Positions 8,367-17,800 are shown, counted from the first letter of the stretch. The stretch is DNA of 64,000 nt from Gemmatimonadota bacterium (GCA_016704465.1 JADJAD010000007.1:486527-550526); one strand, 5' to 3'. The notes: generated by a model not told the origin, from the sequence alone. Numbers and translations: made by a program.

Positions 8367-9847
8367 CCGTCGCCCTCGAGCTCGACGGATTGCGCAAGCG
8401 GTTTGGCGTCGTCGAGGCGCTCGCAGGGGCTTCCATGCGCGTGCGCGGAGGCACCGTTCACGCCTTGCTCGGCGAGAACGGTGCGGGGAAGACCACCCTC
8501 ATGCGCATCGTCTATGGCACGCTGCGCGCCGATGCCGGCGCCGTCTCCCTGGACGGCGCCCCGGCCACCTTCCGCACCAGCGCCGACGCCATTGCCAGGG
8601 GCATCGGCATGGTGCATCAGCACTTTGCGCTGGTCCCGGCCATGACGGTCGCCGAGAACGTAGCGTTAGGCATGCGAGGCCACTACGATGCGCGGGCCGC
8701 CGCTGCGCGCGTGCGCGACCTCGGCGCAACGACCGGACTGGTGCTCGACCCAGACGCGCGCGTCGAGACGCTCCCCGTCGGAGCGCAGCAGCGGCTCGAG
8801 ATCGTCAAGGCGCTGGCCCGCAACGCTCGCCTGCTGATCCTCGATGAGCCGACGGCCGTCCTTGCGCCTGACGAGGCCGACGACTTGATGCGCTGGATCC
8901 GTCGCTTTCGTGACGACGGGCACGCCGTCGTCCTCATCACGCATAAGCTCCGCGAAGCGCTCGCCATTGCCGACGACGTTACTGTCCTTCGACGTGGAAC
9001 AACGGTCCTGACCGGATCCGTTGCAGCGCTTGACGAACCAACGCTCGTCGCCGCGCTGCTGGGCGAGACCTCCGCGCGCGCCGACGCGGCCCGCCCGCTC
9101 GTCAGCAGGTTGCCGCTGACGGAGCAGCGGACAGATGTACCTTCACACCCTGGCCGCGACAGGCGCCTGGTGGCCACGTTGCAGAACATCTCCGTCTCCT
9201 ACGCAAGGCGTGCGCCGATCCTGCACAACGTCACGCTCGACCTGCGGGCCGGTGAGATCCTCGGCGTCGCGGCGGTGGAGGGATCAGGCCAGCATGAGCT
9301 CATGCGCGTGCTCGCCGGGCGACTGACGCCGACGTCCGGGACGCTCAGCCTGCCGCATGCAGTCGCCTTTATCCCCGAGGATCGCCATCGTCACGCCATG
9401 GCCCTCGACATGTCTCTCGTCGAGAACGTGGCACTGCGTGGCCTGTCCAAGCGACGCGGTCGCATGGAGTGGCGTGCGCTGCGTAACGCAACCAACGAGA
9501 TCCTCTCCCGCTTCGATGTGCGGGCGCCGGGGCCGCTCGCGTCGGGCCGAGCGCTGTCCGGAGGGAACCAGCAGAAGCTCATCCTAGGACGCGAACTCGC
9601 TGATCGCCCGGAAATGATCGTCGCAGAAAACCCGACACGCGGCCTGGACATTCGTGCGGCGGCGGCGGTGCAGGGCCACCTGCGTGCCGCGCGCGACGCC
9701 GGAAGCGCTGTGGTGATGTATTCCAGCGATCTCGACGAGGTACTTTCGTTGGCAAGTCGGCTCATTGTGGTGCACGCCGGTCGCGTCGTGCACGTGGAGC
9801 ATCCGACGCGCGAGACGGTGGGACGAGCGATGCTCGGGGCGCAGTAA
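8363..9847 (+). CDS. nucleoside ABC transporter, double ATPase subunit
   Basis: 494 residues with two ABC domains in tandem, as in NupO/YufO and sugar importers of the RbsA type. Domain 1 has Walker A GENGAGKT (37-44) and Walker B LLILDEP, but its signature is the altered LPVGAQQR. Domain 2 lacks a proper Walker A (VEGSGQHE), keeps the LSGGNQQK signature, and has AENPTRGLD where Walker B ends. One active plus one degenerate site is typical of the family. GTG start at 8363, overlapping the stop of the Nif3 gene. Its permeases are separated from it by an MFS gene and two short ORFs. Confidence 0.93.
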   Translation: MTVALELDGLRKRFGVVEALAGASMRVRGGTVHALLGENGAGKTTLMRIVYGTLRADAGAVSLDGAPATFRTSADAIARGIGMVHQHFALVPAMTVAENVALGMRGHYDARAAAARVRDLGATTGLVLDPDARVETLPVGAQQRLEIVKALARNARLLILDEPTAVLAPDEADDLMRWIRRFRDDGHAVVLITHKLREALAIADDVTVLRRGTTVLTGSVAALDEPTLVAALLGETSARADAARPLVSRLPLTEQRTDVPSHPGRDRRLVATLQNISVSYARRAPILHNVTLDLRAGEILGVAAVEGSGQHELMRVLAGRLTPTSGTLSLPHAVAFIPEDRHRHAMALDMSLVENVALRGLSKRRGRMEWRALRNATNEILSRFDVRAPGPLASGRALSGGNQQKLILGRELADRPEMIVAENPTRGLDIRAAAAVQGHLRAARDAGSAVVMYSSDLDEVLSLASRLIVVHAGRVVHVEHPTRETVGRAMLGAQ

Positions 9848-9871
9848 CGAAGACGCCGCACGAGTGCGTCG

Positions 9872-10081
9872 ATGGCAGACACAACACCAGCCGATGGGCT
9901 GCACCCGTACGAACCCCTGCTGCACGAAACATCGAGCGCCGAGTCGGCGCGGACACGTGACGTCTACAGGGAACTGCTGGCCCGCGATGACTTCGCCCAC
10001 GGTGTGCAGCTCGCGGGGAACCACTCGGACGACAGCGAGAGCTCGGGCAATATCGCCGGGCAGAGGATTCGTGAGAGGTGA
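9872..10081 (+). CDS. small hypothetical ORF
   Basis: 69 codons from ATG 9872 to TGA 10081, rich in acidic and polar residues, with no membrane segment and no family I recognise. It starts 24 bp after the ABC ATPase. The final codons run into a 10-bp tandem array that begins at the stop. Codon third positions are moderately GC-rich. The position of the array right after its stop, as seen after several real genes in this window, weakly supports a real gene. It may equally be a remnant. Confidence 0.3.
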   Translation: MADTTPADGLHPYEPLLHETSSAESARTRDVYRELLARDDFAHGVQLAGNHSDDSESSGNIAGQRIRER

Positions 10082-10120
10082 GAGAAGGTGAGGGAAGGTG
10101 AGGGAAGGTGAGGGAAGGTG
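10081..10120. repeat. 10-bp tandem array, four copies
   Basis: Four consecutive 10-mers: the first is AGAGAAGGTG and the next three AGGGAAGGTG. It begins at the last base of the 9872 ORF stop codon and lies before the MFS gene. One of seven post-stop arrays in the window. Confidence 0.9.
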
Positions 10121-10253
10121 ACTGGATGCGGTATCTCGAGTTCAGTTCGGGGCCGCGAGCCCCCCTCGGCAGCGGCGTCGGAGGTAGACACGACACCTCA
10201 AACTCCGTACGATCCCTGGCCGGCACCGCCTGCCAATCGCCAGCTGACCGGAC

Positions 10254-11552
10254 ATGCCTCCCCCCACACGACCTAACGCGCCGCGACCACGAGACGCGAC
10301 GCCGTCCGACGACAGCCACCCCAGACGCTGGCGCACCCTCGCGATCCTCACGCTCGCCGAACTGCTCGCCATGTCGCTCTGGTTTGCGGCAAGTGCCGTC
10401 TCGGCACAATACCGCGTCCTCTGGGACCTCTCCGCCAGTCAGGTCGCCTGGCTCACCACGGTCGTGCAGCTCGGCTTCGTCGCCGGCACGGCCGTGTCGG
10501 CGCTGCTCAACCTCGCCGATCTTGTCCCCGCCCGACGCCTCTTCGCGGGCTGCGCCATGCTCGGCGCAGTTGCCAACGCTCTCACTCTCACGGCCGATGG
10601 ACTGCCGGCAGCCCTCGGGTGGCGGTTCCTGACCGGCGTGGCGTTGGCCGGCGTGTATCCGCCGGCCATGAAGATGATCTCCACCTGGTTCCGCGCCCGC
10701 CGCGGTCTCGCCGTCGGCACCGTCGTGGGGGCGCTCACCGTGGGGAAGGCATTCCCATACCTCATCCACGCCATCCCCGGTGTGGGGATCACTCCGGTCG
10801 TACTTACTGCATCGGCGGGCGCGGTTGTAGCCGCGGGGCTGGTCTGGCTCGGTTACCACGATGGCCCGTATCCCTTTCCACCACGTCCCTTCTCATGGGG
10901 CCTGGCACGTGATGTGGTGCGATCGCGCCCGTGGCGGCTCGCGACGGGAGGCTATCTGGGCCACATGTTCGAGCTGTACGCGGCATGGACCTGGCTCCCC
11001 GTCTTCATCGCCGCGAGCATCGCGCTGTCCGACCCAGGGACCGGCGTACCGCGTGAATCCATCGCGTCGCTCATTGGCTTCGCGGCCCTCGCCATCGGCG
11101 GCGGCGGATGCATCTGGGGAGGCGTCGTCGCAGATCGACGCGGACGTACCTGGCTTGTCACCGTCGCCTTGGCCATCAGCGGCGCGTGCGCGGTGCTCAT
11201 CGGCTTCACATTCGGCACGTCTCTCTGGCTCGTCGTCCCCATTGCGCTGACCTGGGGGTTCTTCGTCGTTGCCGACAGCGCTCAGTTCTCGGTGCTGGTC
11301 ACGGAAAGCGTTCCGCCGCATGCGGTAGGTACCGCCCTCACGCTCCAGACCTCGCTCGGCTTCCTGCTGACCGCAGTCACCATCCAGCTCATTCCCCCGC
11401 TCGCGGCCGCGCTCGGCTGGAGATGGGCGTTCGCCGTCCTCTCGCTCGGACCCGTGTTCGGGATTGCGAGTATCCGGCGATTGATCAGGCTCACGACTGT
11501 GAAAGCAACGCTGGCGGATCCGAGCGCATCGCGCCCCTCGGTACTCGGCTAG
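10254..11552 (+). CDS. MFS family transporter
   Basis: 432 residues with about 12 hydrophobic segments in two halves, after a proline- and arginine-rich cytoplasmic tail of about 25 residues. The loop between helices 2 and 3 is degenerate (LADLVPARRLF), while the second-half equivalent reads GVVADRRGRTW, close to the classic GxxxDRxGR(R/K) motif. That makes it a major facilitator; the substrate is unknown. Its place between the ATPase and permeases of a nucleoside importer suggests a related metabolite, but this is inference. A four-copy 13-bp array lies 24 bp past its stop. Confidence 0.85.
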   Translation: MPPPTRPNAPRPRDATPSDDSHPRRWRTLAILTLAELLAMSLWFAASAVSAQYRVLWDLSASQVAWLTTVVQLGFVAGTAVSALLNLADLVPARRLFAGCAMLGAVANALTLTADGLPAALGWRFLTGVALAGVYPPAMKMISTWFRARRGLAVGTVVGALTVGKAFPYLIHAIPGVGITPVVLTASAGAVVAAGLVWLGYHDGPYPFPPRPFSWGLARDVVRSRPWRLATGGYLGHMFELYAAWTWLPVFIAASIALSDPGTGVPRESIASLIGFAALAIGGGGCIWGGVVADRRGRTWLVTVALAISGACAVLIGFTFGTSLWLVVPIALTWGFFVVADSAQFSVLVTESVPPHAVGTALTLQTSLGFLLTAVTIQLIPPLAAALGWRWAFAVLSLGPVFGIASIRRLIRLTTVKATLADPSASRPSVLG

Positions 11553-11575
11553 TTCCAGCGCCCCGCTGGGCCCCA

Positions 11576-11627
11576 CTCGCGACTCCCGCTCGCGACTCCC
11601 GCTCGCGACTCCCGCTCGCGACTCCCG
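11576..11627. repeat. 13-bp tandem array, four copies
   Basis: Four identical units CTCGCGACTCCCG end to end, plus a partial fifth to about 11631, between the MFS gene and the next ORF. The rest of the 278-bp gap (11553-11830) has no other clear signal. Confidence 0.9.
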
Positions 11628-11830
11628 CTCGTTGCACGCGCGACCGATACTGGAAGGAAGTTGCCCCGTTCACGCACCTTCGGTGAAGGACCCGTCGGCA
11701 TGCGTGCGCAATGCCTTCGCGTGCGCAATGCGTCCGCGTGGAACGCCTGTGCCGACCGCCGTCGTTGACCCCGCACGGCGCTTACCTTTCGTTGGCTCGC
11801 TGACTTCCTCGTCGAGCAATTTCCGCATCA

Positions 11831-12358
11831 ATGCCCATCCCGACTCCCACCTCACCCACGCCTCAGGCGACGTCCCCGAAAGCGATGCGTCGCATGGTGC
11901 CGTGGAAGCTCGCCCTCGGCGTCAGCATCGGTTGGAAGGTCCTCGTCCTCACGCTCGGCGCCGCAGTGCCACGGTGGGTCATTGGCGATGGCCTCGACCT
12001 GATTCCCGTCGCATCGCATGCATATGCAAAGCAGGCCCAGGTGACGGCGATGACGCTGTGGAATCACCCGCTCGAGCGACTGGGCATCGTGCGAGCCATG
12101 CGTGTCACTCGAGTCGACAGCACGGTCCCGAGGAACGTACCGAGGAATGTACCGAGCTACGATGCGGCGCCCTCGGCCCAGCCTGGCTCGACGCCCGTCT
12201 TCGCCCCACGCTCACCCCACATCGCGCAGGGCGACCGGTGCCGCACTCGGAGCGCCACCGTCGTGGCCTACACATACTTTGCCATTCCGTACTCGCAGGT
12301 GCGAACCGTGTGCGACTCGGGCGTGGTGGAGTACCGGCTGTTCCGGCGTCGCTCGTAG
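11831..12358 (+). CDS. hypothetical protein with one membrane segment
   Basis: 175 residues, no family recognised. A proline/threonine-rich start is followed by a single hydrophobic segment (about residues 25-45), then a soluble part with an internal repeat VPRNVPRNVPS and two cysteines near the C terminus that could form a disulfide. It may be a membrane-anchored extracytoplasmic protein. It ends one base before the ATG of the first permease, so it is very probably translated from the same mRNA as the importer. ATG 11831 is the first start; ATG 11885 would remove most of the proline-rich start. Confidence 0.55.
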   Translation: MPIPTPTSPTPQATSPKAMRRMVPWKLALGVSIGWKVLVLTLGAAVPRWVIGDGLDLIPVASHAYAKQAQVTAMTLWNHPLERLGIVRAMRVTRVDSTVPRNVPRNVPSYDAAPSAQPGSTPVFAPRSPHIAQGDRCRTRSATVVAYTYFAIPYSQVRTVCDSGVVEYRLFRRRS

Positions 12359-12359
12359 C

Positions 12360-13430
12360 ATGACGCGTTTGGCGCCGTTGCGCCCGTCGGCGAGTGTCGC
12401 CCCGCTTGTGCTCACCCTCGCCCTCGCCATCGGCATCGTCGCCCTCCTCGCGGCGATCCTGACCCTTGGTGGATTCAACGTGGGCCGGGCAATGACGGCG
12501 CTGGTGCGAGGGGCCGGGGGGAGCAGCTACGCAATCTTCTCGGCGACGCTGGTCCGCGCGACGCCCCTCATCCTGACCGGCCTGGCGGTTGCACTCGCCT
12601 TCAAGGCCGGCATCCTGAATATCGGCGCCGAGGGACAACTCCTCACGGGGGCGGCGGTCGCGGCGGCCGTGGCGCTTGGCATGGGCCCGTCGTTAGGCGC
12701 TGGGGCGCTCGTGATCGCGCTCATCGCGGCGGCGGCCGGCGGTGCCCTGTGTGCCGCTCTCCCGGCGTGGTTGCAGCGACGATTCGGCGTCCTCGAAGTC
12801 ATCAGCACGATCATGATGAACTTCATCGCCTTGTACGGTGTCGGATACCTCGTGCGCGGCCCATTGCAGGAACCGACCCGCGCCTATCCGCAATCGTCCG
12901 CCATTCCCGACGCGACCCACCTGCCGATTCTCATTCCGGGGACGCGCCTGCATGTCGGATTCGCCATCGCGGTGATCGCGACACTGGCCGCGTGGTATGT
13001 GACGCGCAATCTGGCAGCCGGCTTCAGGCTGCGCGTGGTGGGGTCAAACCCCTCGGCGGCGGCGAGCGCCGGAGGCCTCGACGTTCCGGCCGTGACATTT
13101 CGTGTCTTCCTGCTGAGCGGAGCGCTCGCCGGGCTCGCCGGGGGCGTCGAACTCACGGGGGTGACGTATGCCCTGTACGAGAACATCTCGCCGGGGTACG
13201 GCTATACCGCGATCGCTGTCGCGCTCCTGGCGGGATTGCATCCGGGACTCGTCCTGGCCAGCGGGATCCTGCTCGGCGCTCTGGAAGCCGGTGCGGCGGC
13301 GATGCAGCGCGAGGCCGGTGTACCGCTCGTCCTGGTGAGTGTCGTCGAGGCGCTCATCATTCTGGCGATCGTCGGGGCACAGGCCTTCCTCTCTCGACGG
13401 AGTGCCGGGAGCACGGGGGCTGGGACATGA
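12360..13430 (+). CDS. nucleoside ABC transporter permease 1
   Basis: 356 residues, about nine to ten hydrophobic segments, of the branched-chain/ribose-type permease family (BPD_transp_2), NupP/YufP subgroup. The conserved stretch KAGILNIGAEGQLLTGA and later FRLRVVGSNPSAAASAGG are typical. It forms the inner-membrane channel with permease 2 and is driven by the double ATPase at 8.4 kb. The frame is open upstream, but I chose ATG 12360, next to the preceding stop, because the earlier residues are arginine-rich shadow sequence. Its stop overlaps the next start as ATGA. Confidence 0.92.
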   Translation: MTRLAPLRPSASVAPLVLTLALAIGIVALLAAILTLGGFNVGRAMTALVRGAGGSSYAIFSATLVRATPLILTGLAVALAFKAGILNIGAEGQLLTGAAVAAAVALGMGPSLGAGALVIALIAAAAGGALCAALPAWLQRRFGVLEVISTIMMNFIALYGVGYLVRGPLQEPTRAYPQSSAIPDATHLPILIPGTRLHVGFAIAVIATLAAWYVTRNLAAGFRLRVVGSNPSAAASAGGLDVPAVTFRVFLLSGALAGLAGGVELTGVTYALYENISPGYGYTAIAVALLAGLHPGLVLASGILLGALEAGAAAMQREAGVPLVLVSVVEALIILAIVGAQAFLSRRSAGSTGAGT

Positions 13431-14347
13431 CCGAAGCACTGACCGCCTTCCTCGAAGCCACCGTGCGCACCGCGACGCCGCTCGCCTTTGCCGCCCTTGG
13501 CGAGACCGTGTCCGAGCGCGCGGGCGTGATCAATGTTGGCTTGGAGGGCGTGATCATCGCCGGGTGCTTCGGGGCGTTGGTCGGGGCACAGGGTGGCAGC
13601 GTGGAGATGGGACTGCTCGGGGGGGTGCTCGGTGGAGCGGCGTCCGCTGGAGTGTTCGCCCTGTTCGTCACTTGGCTGCGTGCGGACCAGATCATCACCG
13701 GCACTGCCCTGACTCTCGGGGCCCTGGGACTCACGGGCACGCTCTACCGGTCCCTGTTTGGCACCACCGGAGCCGCCCTCACCATTCCGACCCTTCGCCC
13801 GATCGCCATCCCCGTTCTCAGCGACCTCCCGCTCTTCGGCGCTGCGTTCTTTCGACAACCCGTGGTGACCTACCTGCTTTACCTGCTGGTCGGGCTGGTC
13901 TGGTGGTTCCTCACACGTACGCACGCTGGCCTGGCGCTCCGCGCAGTGGGAGAGCAGCCCGAAGCGGCGGAAGCGGCAGGAATCCGCCCGGCGCGTCTGC
14001 AAGCCGCGGCCGTGCTCGTCTCCGGGGTGCTGGGCGGGATGGCAGGCGCATCGCTGGTGCTCGCCCAGGTCGGGACATTCACCGAGGGGATGTCGGCAGG
14101 GCGTGGCTTCATCGCCATCGCCATCGTCGCACTCGGCCGGTGGCGCCCTCTTGGTGTCGCCCTCGCCGCCCTCCTCTTCGGCGGTGCCACCGCGCTCCAG
14201 TACCTCTTGCAGTCCATGGGGACCGACTTGCCGTACCAGCTCTTCCTCGCCTTCCCGTATATCCTGACCCTTGTTGTGCTCGCGGCCGGGTCCGCCCGTG
14301 TGCGCGCTCCCGCCGCACTCGGTCGGCGCAACATCACCGGCCACTGA
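13427..14347 (+). CDS. nucleoside ABC transporter permease 2
   Basis: 306 residues, about eight hydrophobic segments, NupQ/YufQ type. It carries SERAGVINVGLEGVIIAG, the partner of the equivalent motif in permease 1, and LALRAVGEQPEAAEAAGI in the cytoplasmic coupling loop. It overlaps permease 1 by four bases (ATGA), the arrangement expected for translational coupling of a heterodimer. The start is fixed by this overlap and by the onset of the family alignment. Confidence 0.92.
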   Translation: MTEALTAFLEATVRTATPLAFAALGETVSERAGVINVGLEGVIIAGCFGALVGAQGGSVEMGLLGGVLGGAASAGVFALFVTWLRADQIITGTALTLGALGLTGTLYRSLFGTTGAALTIPTLRPIAIPVLSDLPLFGAAFFRQPVVTYLLYLLVGLVWWFLTRTHAGLALRAVGEQPEAAEAAGIRPARLQAAAVLVSGVLGGMAGASLVLAQVGTFTEGMSAGRGFIAIAIVALGRWRPLGVALAALLFGGATALQYLLQSMGTDLPYQLFLAFPYILTLVVLAAGSARVRAPAALGRRNITGH

Positions 14348-14363
14348 ACGATCAGCGCCCGGG

Positions 14364-15239
14364 ATGCTCGTCGTCGCACTGATCATCGTCGTCACCCTCG
14401 CCGCGGGCGCCATGGTATGGCACGCCCTGCTCGTGGCTCCGGGCGATGTGCAGCTGACGAAGCACGAGGTCCCGATTCCGGGACTCCCGCCGGCATTCGA
14501 TGGCTATCGCATCGCCGTGCTCGCCGACTTCCACCACGGCCCGCAGCAACCCGCCCACCGCGCGCGACGCGCCGTGGCCTTGGCCAACGCCCAGTCGCCG
14601 CACATCGCCGTCCTGCTGGGTGACTACGGAACGTCGGAATGGGCGGCCCGCGACCTGTCGCTCCGCTGGTACCATCGCACCTTCGAGGTGCTTGGGCCCA
14701 TACTTCGAACCCTTCGTGCGCCCGACGGCGTGCTGGCCGTCATCGGCAACCACGACTACTACGCCAGCGGCGATGAGACGCACGACTGGCTCGAATCGTT
14801 AGGGGTGCGCGCCCTGCGCAACGCGGCCATCGACGTACCATCGCCCGATGGTCCGGTGCGCTTCGTCGGCCTCGACGACCTCGAGGAGGGGATTGTCGAC
14901 GCCGATATCGTCGCCGACCTGGTGCGTGGCGACTCGCCGACGATCGTCCTCTCCCATCATCCGGACGGCGTACGCTTCTGCCGCCATCCCAGCGTGCGCC
15001 TCGTCCTCTCCGGACACACGCACGGAGGTCAGGTCGTCCTTCCCTGGCTCGGGGCCCCGGTTACGCGTTCCGAGGTCTGCACCCGACTCCAACCCGCTGG
15101 CTGGGTCGCCAATCCCTACGCTCCGCTCTTCGTCTCCCGAGGCATTGGCTCGCAGATTCCCGTGCGGGTTGGCTCGACGCCCGAGGTCGTGATCCTGACC
15201 CTGCGTACCCTCGAGCACGAACCCTCCGGTACGGACTGA
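14364..15239 (+). CDS. YkuE-like membrane-anchored metallophosphoesterase
   Basis: 291 residues. An N-terminal membrane anchor (about residues 3-22) is followed by a calcineurin-like phosphoesterase domain with all metal motifs: LADFHHG (D-x-H), GDYGT, GNHDYY, SHHPD and SGHTHGGQ. The YkuE subgroup is anchored to the membrane and acts on lipid- or envelope-linked phosphates; the substrate here is unknown. It starts 16 bp after permease 2 and probably ends the transcript. ATG 14364 is chosen because the anchor begins there. Confidence 0.88.
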   Translation: MLVVALIIVVTLAAGAMVWHALLVAPGDVQLTKHEVPIPGLPPAFDGYRIAVLADFHHGPQQPAHRARRAVALANAQSPHIAVLLGDYGTSEWAARDLSLRWYHRTFEVLGPILRTLRAPDGVLAVIGNHDYYASGDETHDWLESLGVRALRNAAIDVPSPDGPVRFVGLDDLEEGIVDADIVADLVRGDSPTIVLSHHPDGVRFCRHPSVRLVLSGHTHGGQVVLPWLGAPVTRSEVCTRLQPAGWVANPYAPLFVSRGIGSQIPVRVGSTPEVVILTLRTLEHEPSGTD

Positions 15240-15293
15240 TCTGATCAGGGCAGTCGGGCGCGACTCATCGTGCCAGCCCGAAAGGCCTCGACC

Positions 15294-16280
15294 TCAGCAT
15301 CCGACGTACGGACTGGTCCACCGCAGGCGCCACCGTCGCCCTGCGGTCCGCTCAAGCAACCCGTAGATCACACCGTCTCCGACGTAGCGCGCGAGCAGTA
15401 CTGAGACATCGTGCGTGGGCGCGAATCGGGCGATCACCATGACCTCGCTCGATTCCAGCGTCTCCTCACCCCCAGCAGCACGCTCGGTGTAGGCGATGTC
15501 GAACCGCCCGCGCGTCATGCTGTCTCGCTCGGCGACGAGTAGCAGGTGTTCCTGCTTCGGGTTGGCTTCCTGGTTGAGCGTGCGCCAGACCTCCGCGATC
15601 AACCCATCCACGCCAGGGGCCACCGGAAAGCGATAGGCACGGCGCACTTGGTAGGGAAGGCCGCGCAGCTCGGCGACCGTATCACCCGGCACGCTCGATG
15701 CAATGCGCGCGATGTCGATGGCCAGCCGTGACGAGTCGGCCGAGGAGAGTCCACTAATCGAATCATACGGGATCGCCAGGGCCCGTCCGCGCACCAGGCC
15801 GACCGCCCACGCCCGACTCGCCGAGTCATCCCGCACTCCCGACAGCTGCACCAGGGGCCAGCCCGAACACTCCTCGGGTGCCTCCAGCGGCACCACGGCA
15901 CTGACCATCCCGTCGCCGACCAGTCGCCCGTTGCTGAACAGGTCGAACGACGTCCCGATGTACGGCGACGCATCCAGCCGCCCCGATTCGATCTCCGTAT
16001 CGGACGCAACGGCCGGAAAGACGATGCTGGCCGTCGACGCATTCGGGCCGCTCGTGATGAACACCGGTCCGGCGGCGGAATCCCACGGCATTTCCACCGT
16101 GGCCACGCCGCTGTCCGGTACCGACGGTAGCGACGGCGCGACGGTCATCGTATCGTTGGCCGGCGGTGGCGCAGGCTTGTCACATCCGGCAGCGACCAGC
16201 AACAGCGCAGCCGACCCGGTCACGCGCACCGCATCGATCACCTTCCGGCGAAGCGCTCCGCGCGCTATTCCACGACTCAT
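15294..16280 (-). CDS. hypothetical lipoprotein
   Basis: 328 residues on the minus strand. The signal peptide ends at VAAGC, a good lipobox, so it should be lipidated and exported. A proline-rich linker follows, then a mixed alpha/beta globular part I do not recognise. It contains a pair of SGLSSADSSRL-like acidic/serine stretches and ends in a tryptophan-rich WRLRWTSPYVGC. It is convergent with the metallophosphoesterase and divergent from the acyltransferase. Signal peptide and codon use support a real gene; the function is unknown. Confidence 0.75.
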   Translation of the reverse strand: MSRGIARGALRRKVIDAVRVTGSAALLLVAAGCDKPAPPPANDTMTVAPSLPSVPDSGVATVEMPWDSAAGPVFITSGPNASTASIVFPAVASDTEIESGRLDASPYIGTSFDLFSNGRLVGDGMVSAVVPLEAPEECSGWPLVQLSGVRDDSASRAWAVGLVRGRALAIPYDSISGLSSADSSRLAIDIARIASSVPGDTVAELRGLPYQVRRAYRFPVAPGVDGLIAEVWRTLNQEANPKQEHLLLVAERDSMTRGRFDIAYTERAAGGEETLESSEVMVIARFAPTHDVSVLLARYVGDGVIYGLLERTAGRRWRLRWTSPYVGC

Positions 16281-16376
16281 AGACGGAAATCTGCGCGTGG
16301 CGACCGTTGCGTCAACTCATCTGCCGCTGCCGCTGCAATGACCTTCCGATTTTCGGATCCCTCCCGATAGACGCGC

Positions 16377-17762
16377 ATGCTCTATCGCTTGCTGCGCCGT
16401 ATCGCCACGGTCGCCCTGCGCTGGTACTATCGCAGCATCGAAGTACTCGGCCTCGAGCGGTTCCCGTCGTCGGGCCCCGTCATCGTCGCCGCCAATCACT
16501 GGAATGCCCTGGTCGATGCGCTTATCATCGCCTGCGCACTCGATCGCCCGGTTCGACTGACAGCCAAGGCCACTCTCCTCGCCCACCCGCTCACCCGTCT
16601 CATCGTCCGAGCGGTCGGCATCATTCCCTTGCGTCGCACGAGCGACGAACAGCACGCGGGAAGCGCTGACGCTGCGGGTGCCACCGAACCGAGCGCTGGC
16701 GCAGTCGAGGATCGGAATACGCAGTCGTTCGGTGCGATCCTCGACGCACTGCAGCGGGGAGAAGTCGTCCTGATCTTTCCAGAGGGCAGGAGCCACAGTG
16801 AGCCCGCGTTGGCCAGACTCAAGACCGGATGTGCGCGCCTCGCCCTCATGGCGCACGTGCAACGCGGGATGTCGCCCGTCCCCATCGTTCCGATCGGACT
16901 GACGTTCGAGGCGAAGGGACGACCACGCTCGCGTGTCGTCGTCCAGGTTGGACCGCCGCTTCGCCCCGAGGACACCGAGGATCTGTCTCCCGGGCGCGTG
17001 CATGCGCTCACGGCTCGGCTCGATCGTGCGCTTCGCGACATTACCCTCAACTTCGGCTCCCGGGACGACGCGGAACAGATTCTCCACGTATCGACCCTGC
17101 TGACCACCGTGCTGGATCGCGTGCGCCCACTCGCAGCGCCTGATCCTCCGTTGTCTGCTGCACTGCGCATGGCCCAACGTCTCGAGGCCGCGAGGCAGGT
17201 CTTACCCGATGCCTCACCAGAGACGCTCCGCGAAGTGAACGCCTTTCTTGAGCGTCTCGATGATTTCCGAGCCACCCTGCGGGACCTGCGCATCCCGGTG
17301 AACGACCTGTCGATGCCAGTCACTCGCTCGGCGGGCGCCTGGTTCGTGCTGCGCGAAGTCACGATCGCGACGGTCACCCTTCCCATTGCCGCGTGGGGAC
17401 GACTCAACCACTGGATCCCGCTGTCACTCGCCCGCTGGATCGGCCGCACGACGTCGACGAACGCCGACGAACCCGCGATGCGGACGCTGGTGGCCGGCGT
17501 AGCAACCGTCCTGATGCTCTACGTCGCAGTCGCTGCGGTCATCGGCTGGGGCGTGGGGACGCGTTGGGCGGTCGCCTACCTCATCACGCTTCCCCCGGCA
17601 GCCTCGCTGGACTTCTGGCTCACGGCGCGCCTCAGGCGCGCTGCCGAGCGTGCACAAGCCTATCTGACGCTGCGCGCCGACCTAGTGCGCCGTGCCGACC
17701 TGCGTCGAGAGGCCGGCGCGCTTCGACACATCGCTCGCAAGCTCGACGCCTTGGTGCGCTGA
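16377..17762 (+). CDS. PlsC-like lysophospholipid acyltransferase
   Basis: 461 residues. The N-terminal 240 residues form an LPLAT domain: block I NHWNALVD (an H-x5-D variant of the usual H-x4-D, seen in the Bacteroidetes-type branch), TAKATLLAHPL, and block III FPEGRSHSEP. The C-terminal half is helical with two hydrophobic segments near residues 375-410 and an arginine-rich tail. It probably acylates lysophosphatidate or a related lipid at the inner membrane. It is longer than PlsC because of the C-terminal membrane part. A stretch of about 25 residues between the blocks (DEQHAGSADAAG) looks like a lineage-specific insert. A tandem array overlaps its stop codon. Confidence 0.82.
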   Translation: MLYRLLRRIATVALRWYYRSIEVLGLERFPSSGPVIVAANHWNALVDALIIACALDRPVRLTAKATLLAHPLTRLIVRAVGIIPLRRTSDEQHAGSADAAGATEPSAGAVEDRNTQSFGAILDALQRGEVVLIFPEGRSHSEPALARLKTGCARLALMAHVQRGMSPVPIVPIGLTFEAKGRPRSRVVVQVGPPLRPEDTEDLSPGRVHALTARLDRALRDITLNFGSRDDAEQILHVSTLLTTVLDRVRPLAAPDPPLSAALRMAQRLEAARQVLPDASPETLREVNAFLERLDDFRATLRDLRIPVNDLSMPVTRSAGAWFVLREVTIATVTLPIAAWGRLNHWIPLSLARWIGRTTSTNADEPAMRTLVAGVATVLMLYVAVAAVIGWGVGTRWAVAYLITLPPAASLDFWLTARLRRAAERAQAYLTLRADLVRRADLRREAGALRHIARKLDALVR

Positions 17763-17800
17763 CGTGCGCTGACGTGCGCTGACGTGCGCTGACGTGCGCT
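17761..17800. repeat. 10-bp tandem array, four copies, overlapping a stop codon
   Basis: Four exact copies of GACGTGCGCT. The preceding GTGCGCT belongs to the end of the acyltransferase gene, whose TGA (17760-17762) is shared with the array, so the repeat seems to have grown outward from the last codons of the gene. Confidence 0.9.

Noticed and set aside
9762..10859. Minus-strand frame of 365 codons opposite the ABC and MFS genes
   Set aside because: It runs through the 10-bp array and two real genes, with arginine/glycine-rich random composition.
13202..14413. Long minus-strand frame (about 400 codons) opposite permease 2
   Set aside because: It is antisense to a clear membrane permease, has low-complexity Glu/Gly/Arg composition and no recognisable motif; a GC-rich shadow.
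10081..17800. CRISPR array from the short repeats
   Set aside because: Units of 10-13 bp are directly adjacent with no spacers and there are no cas genes.
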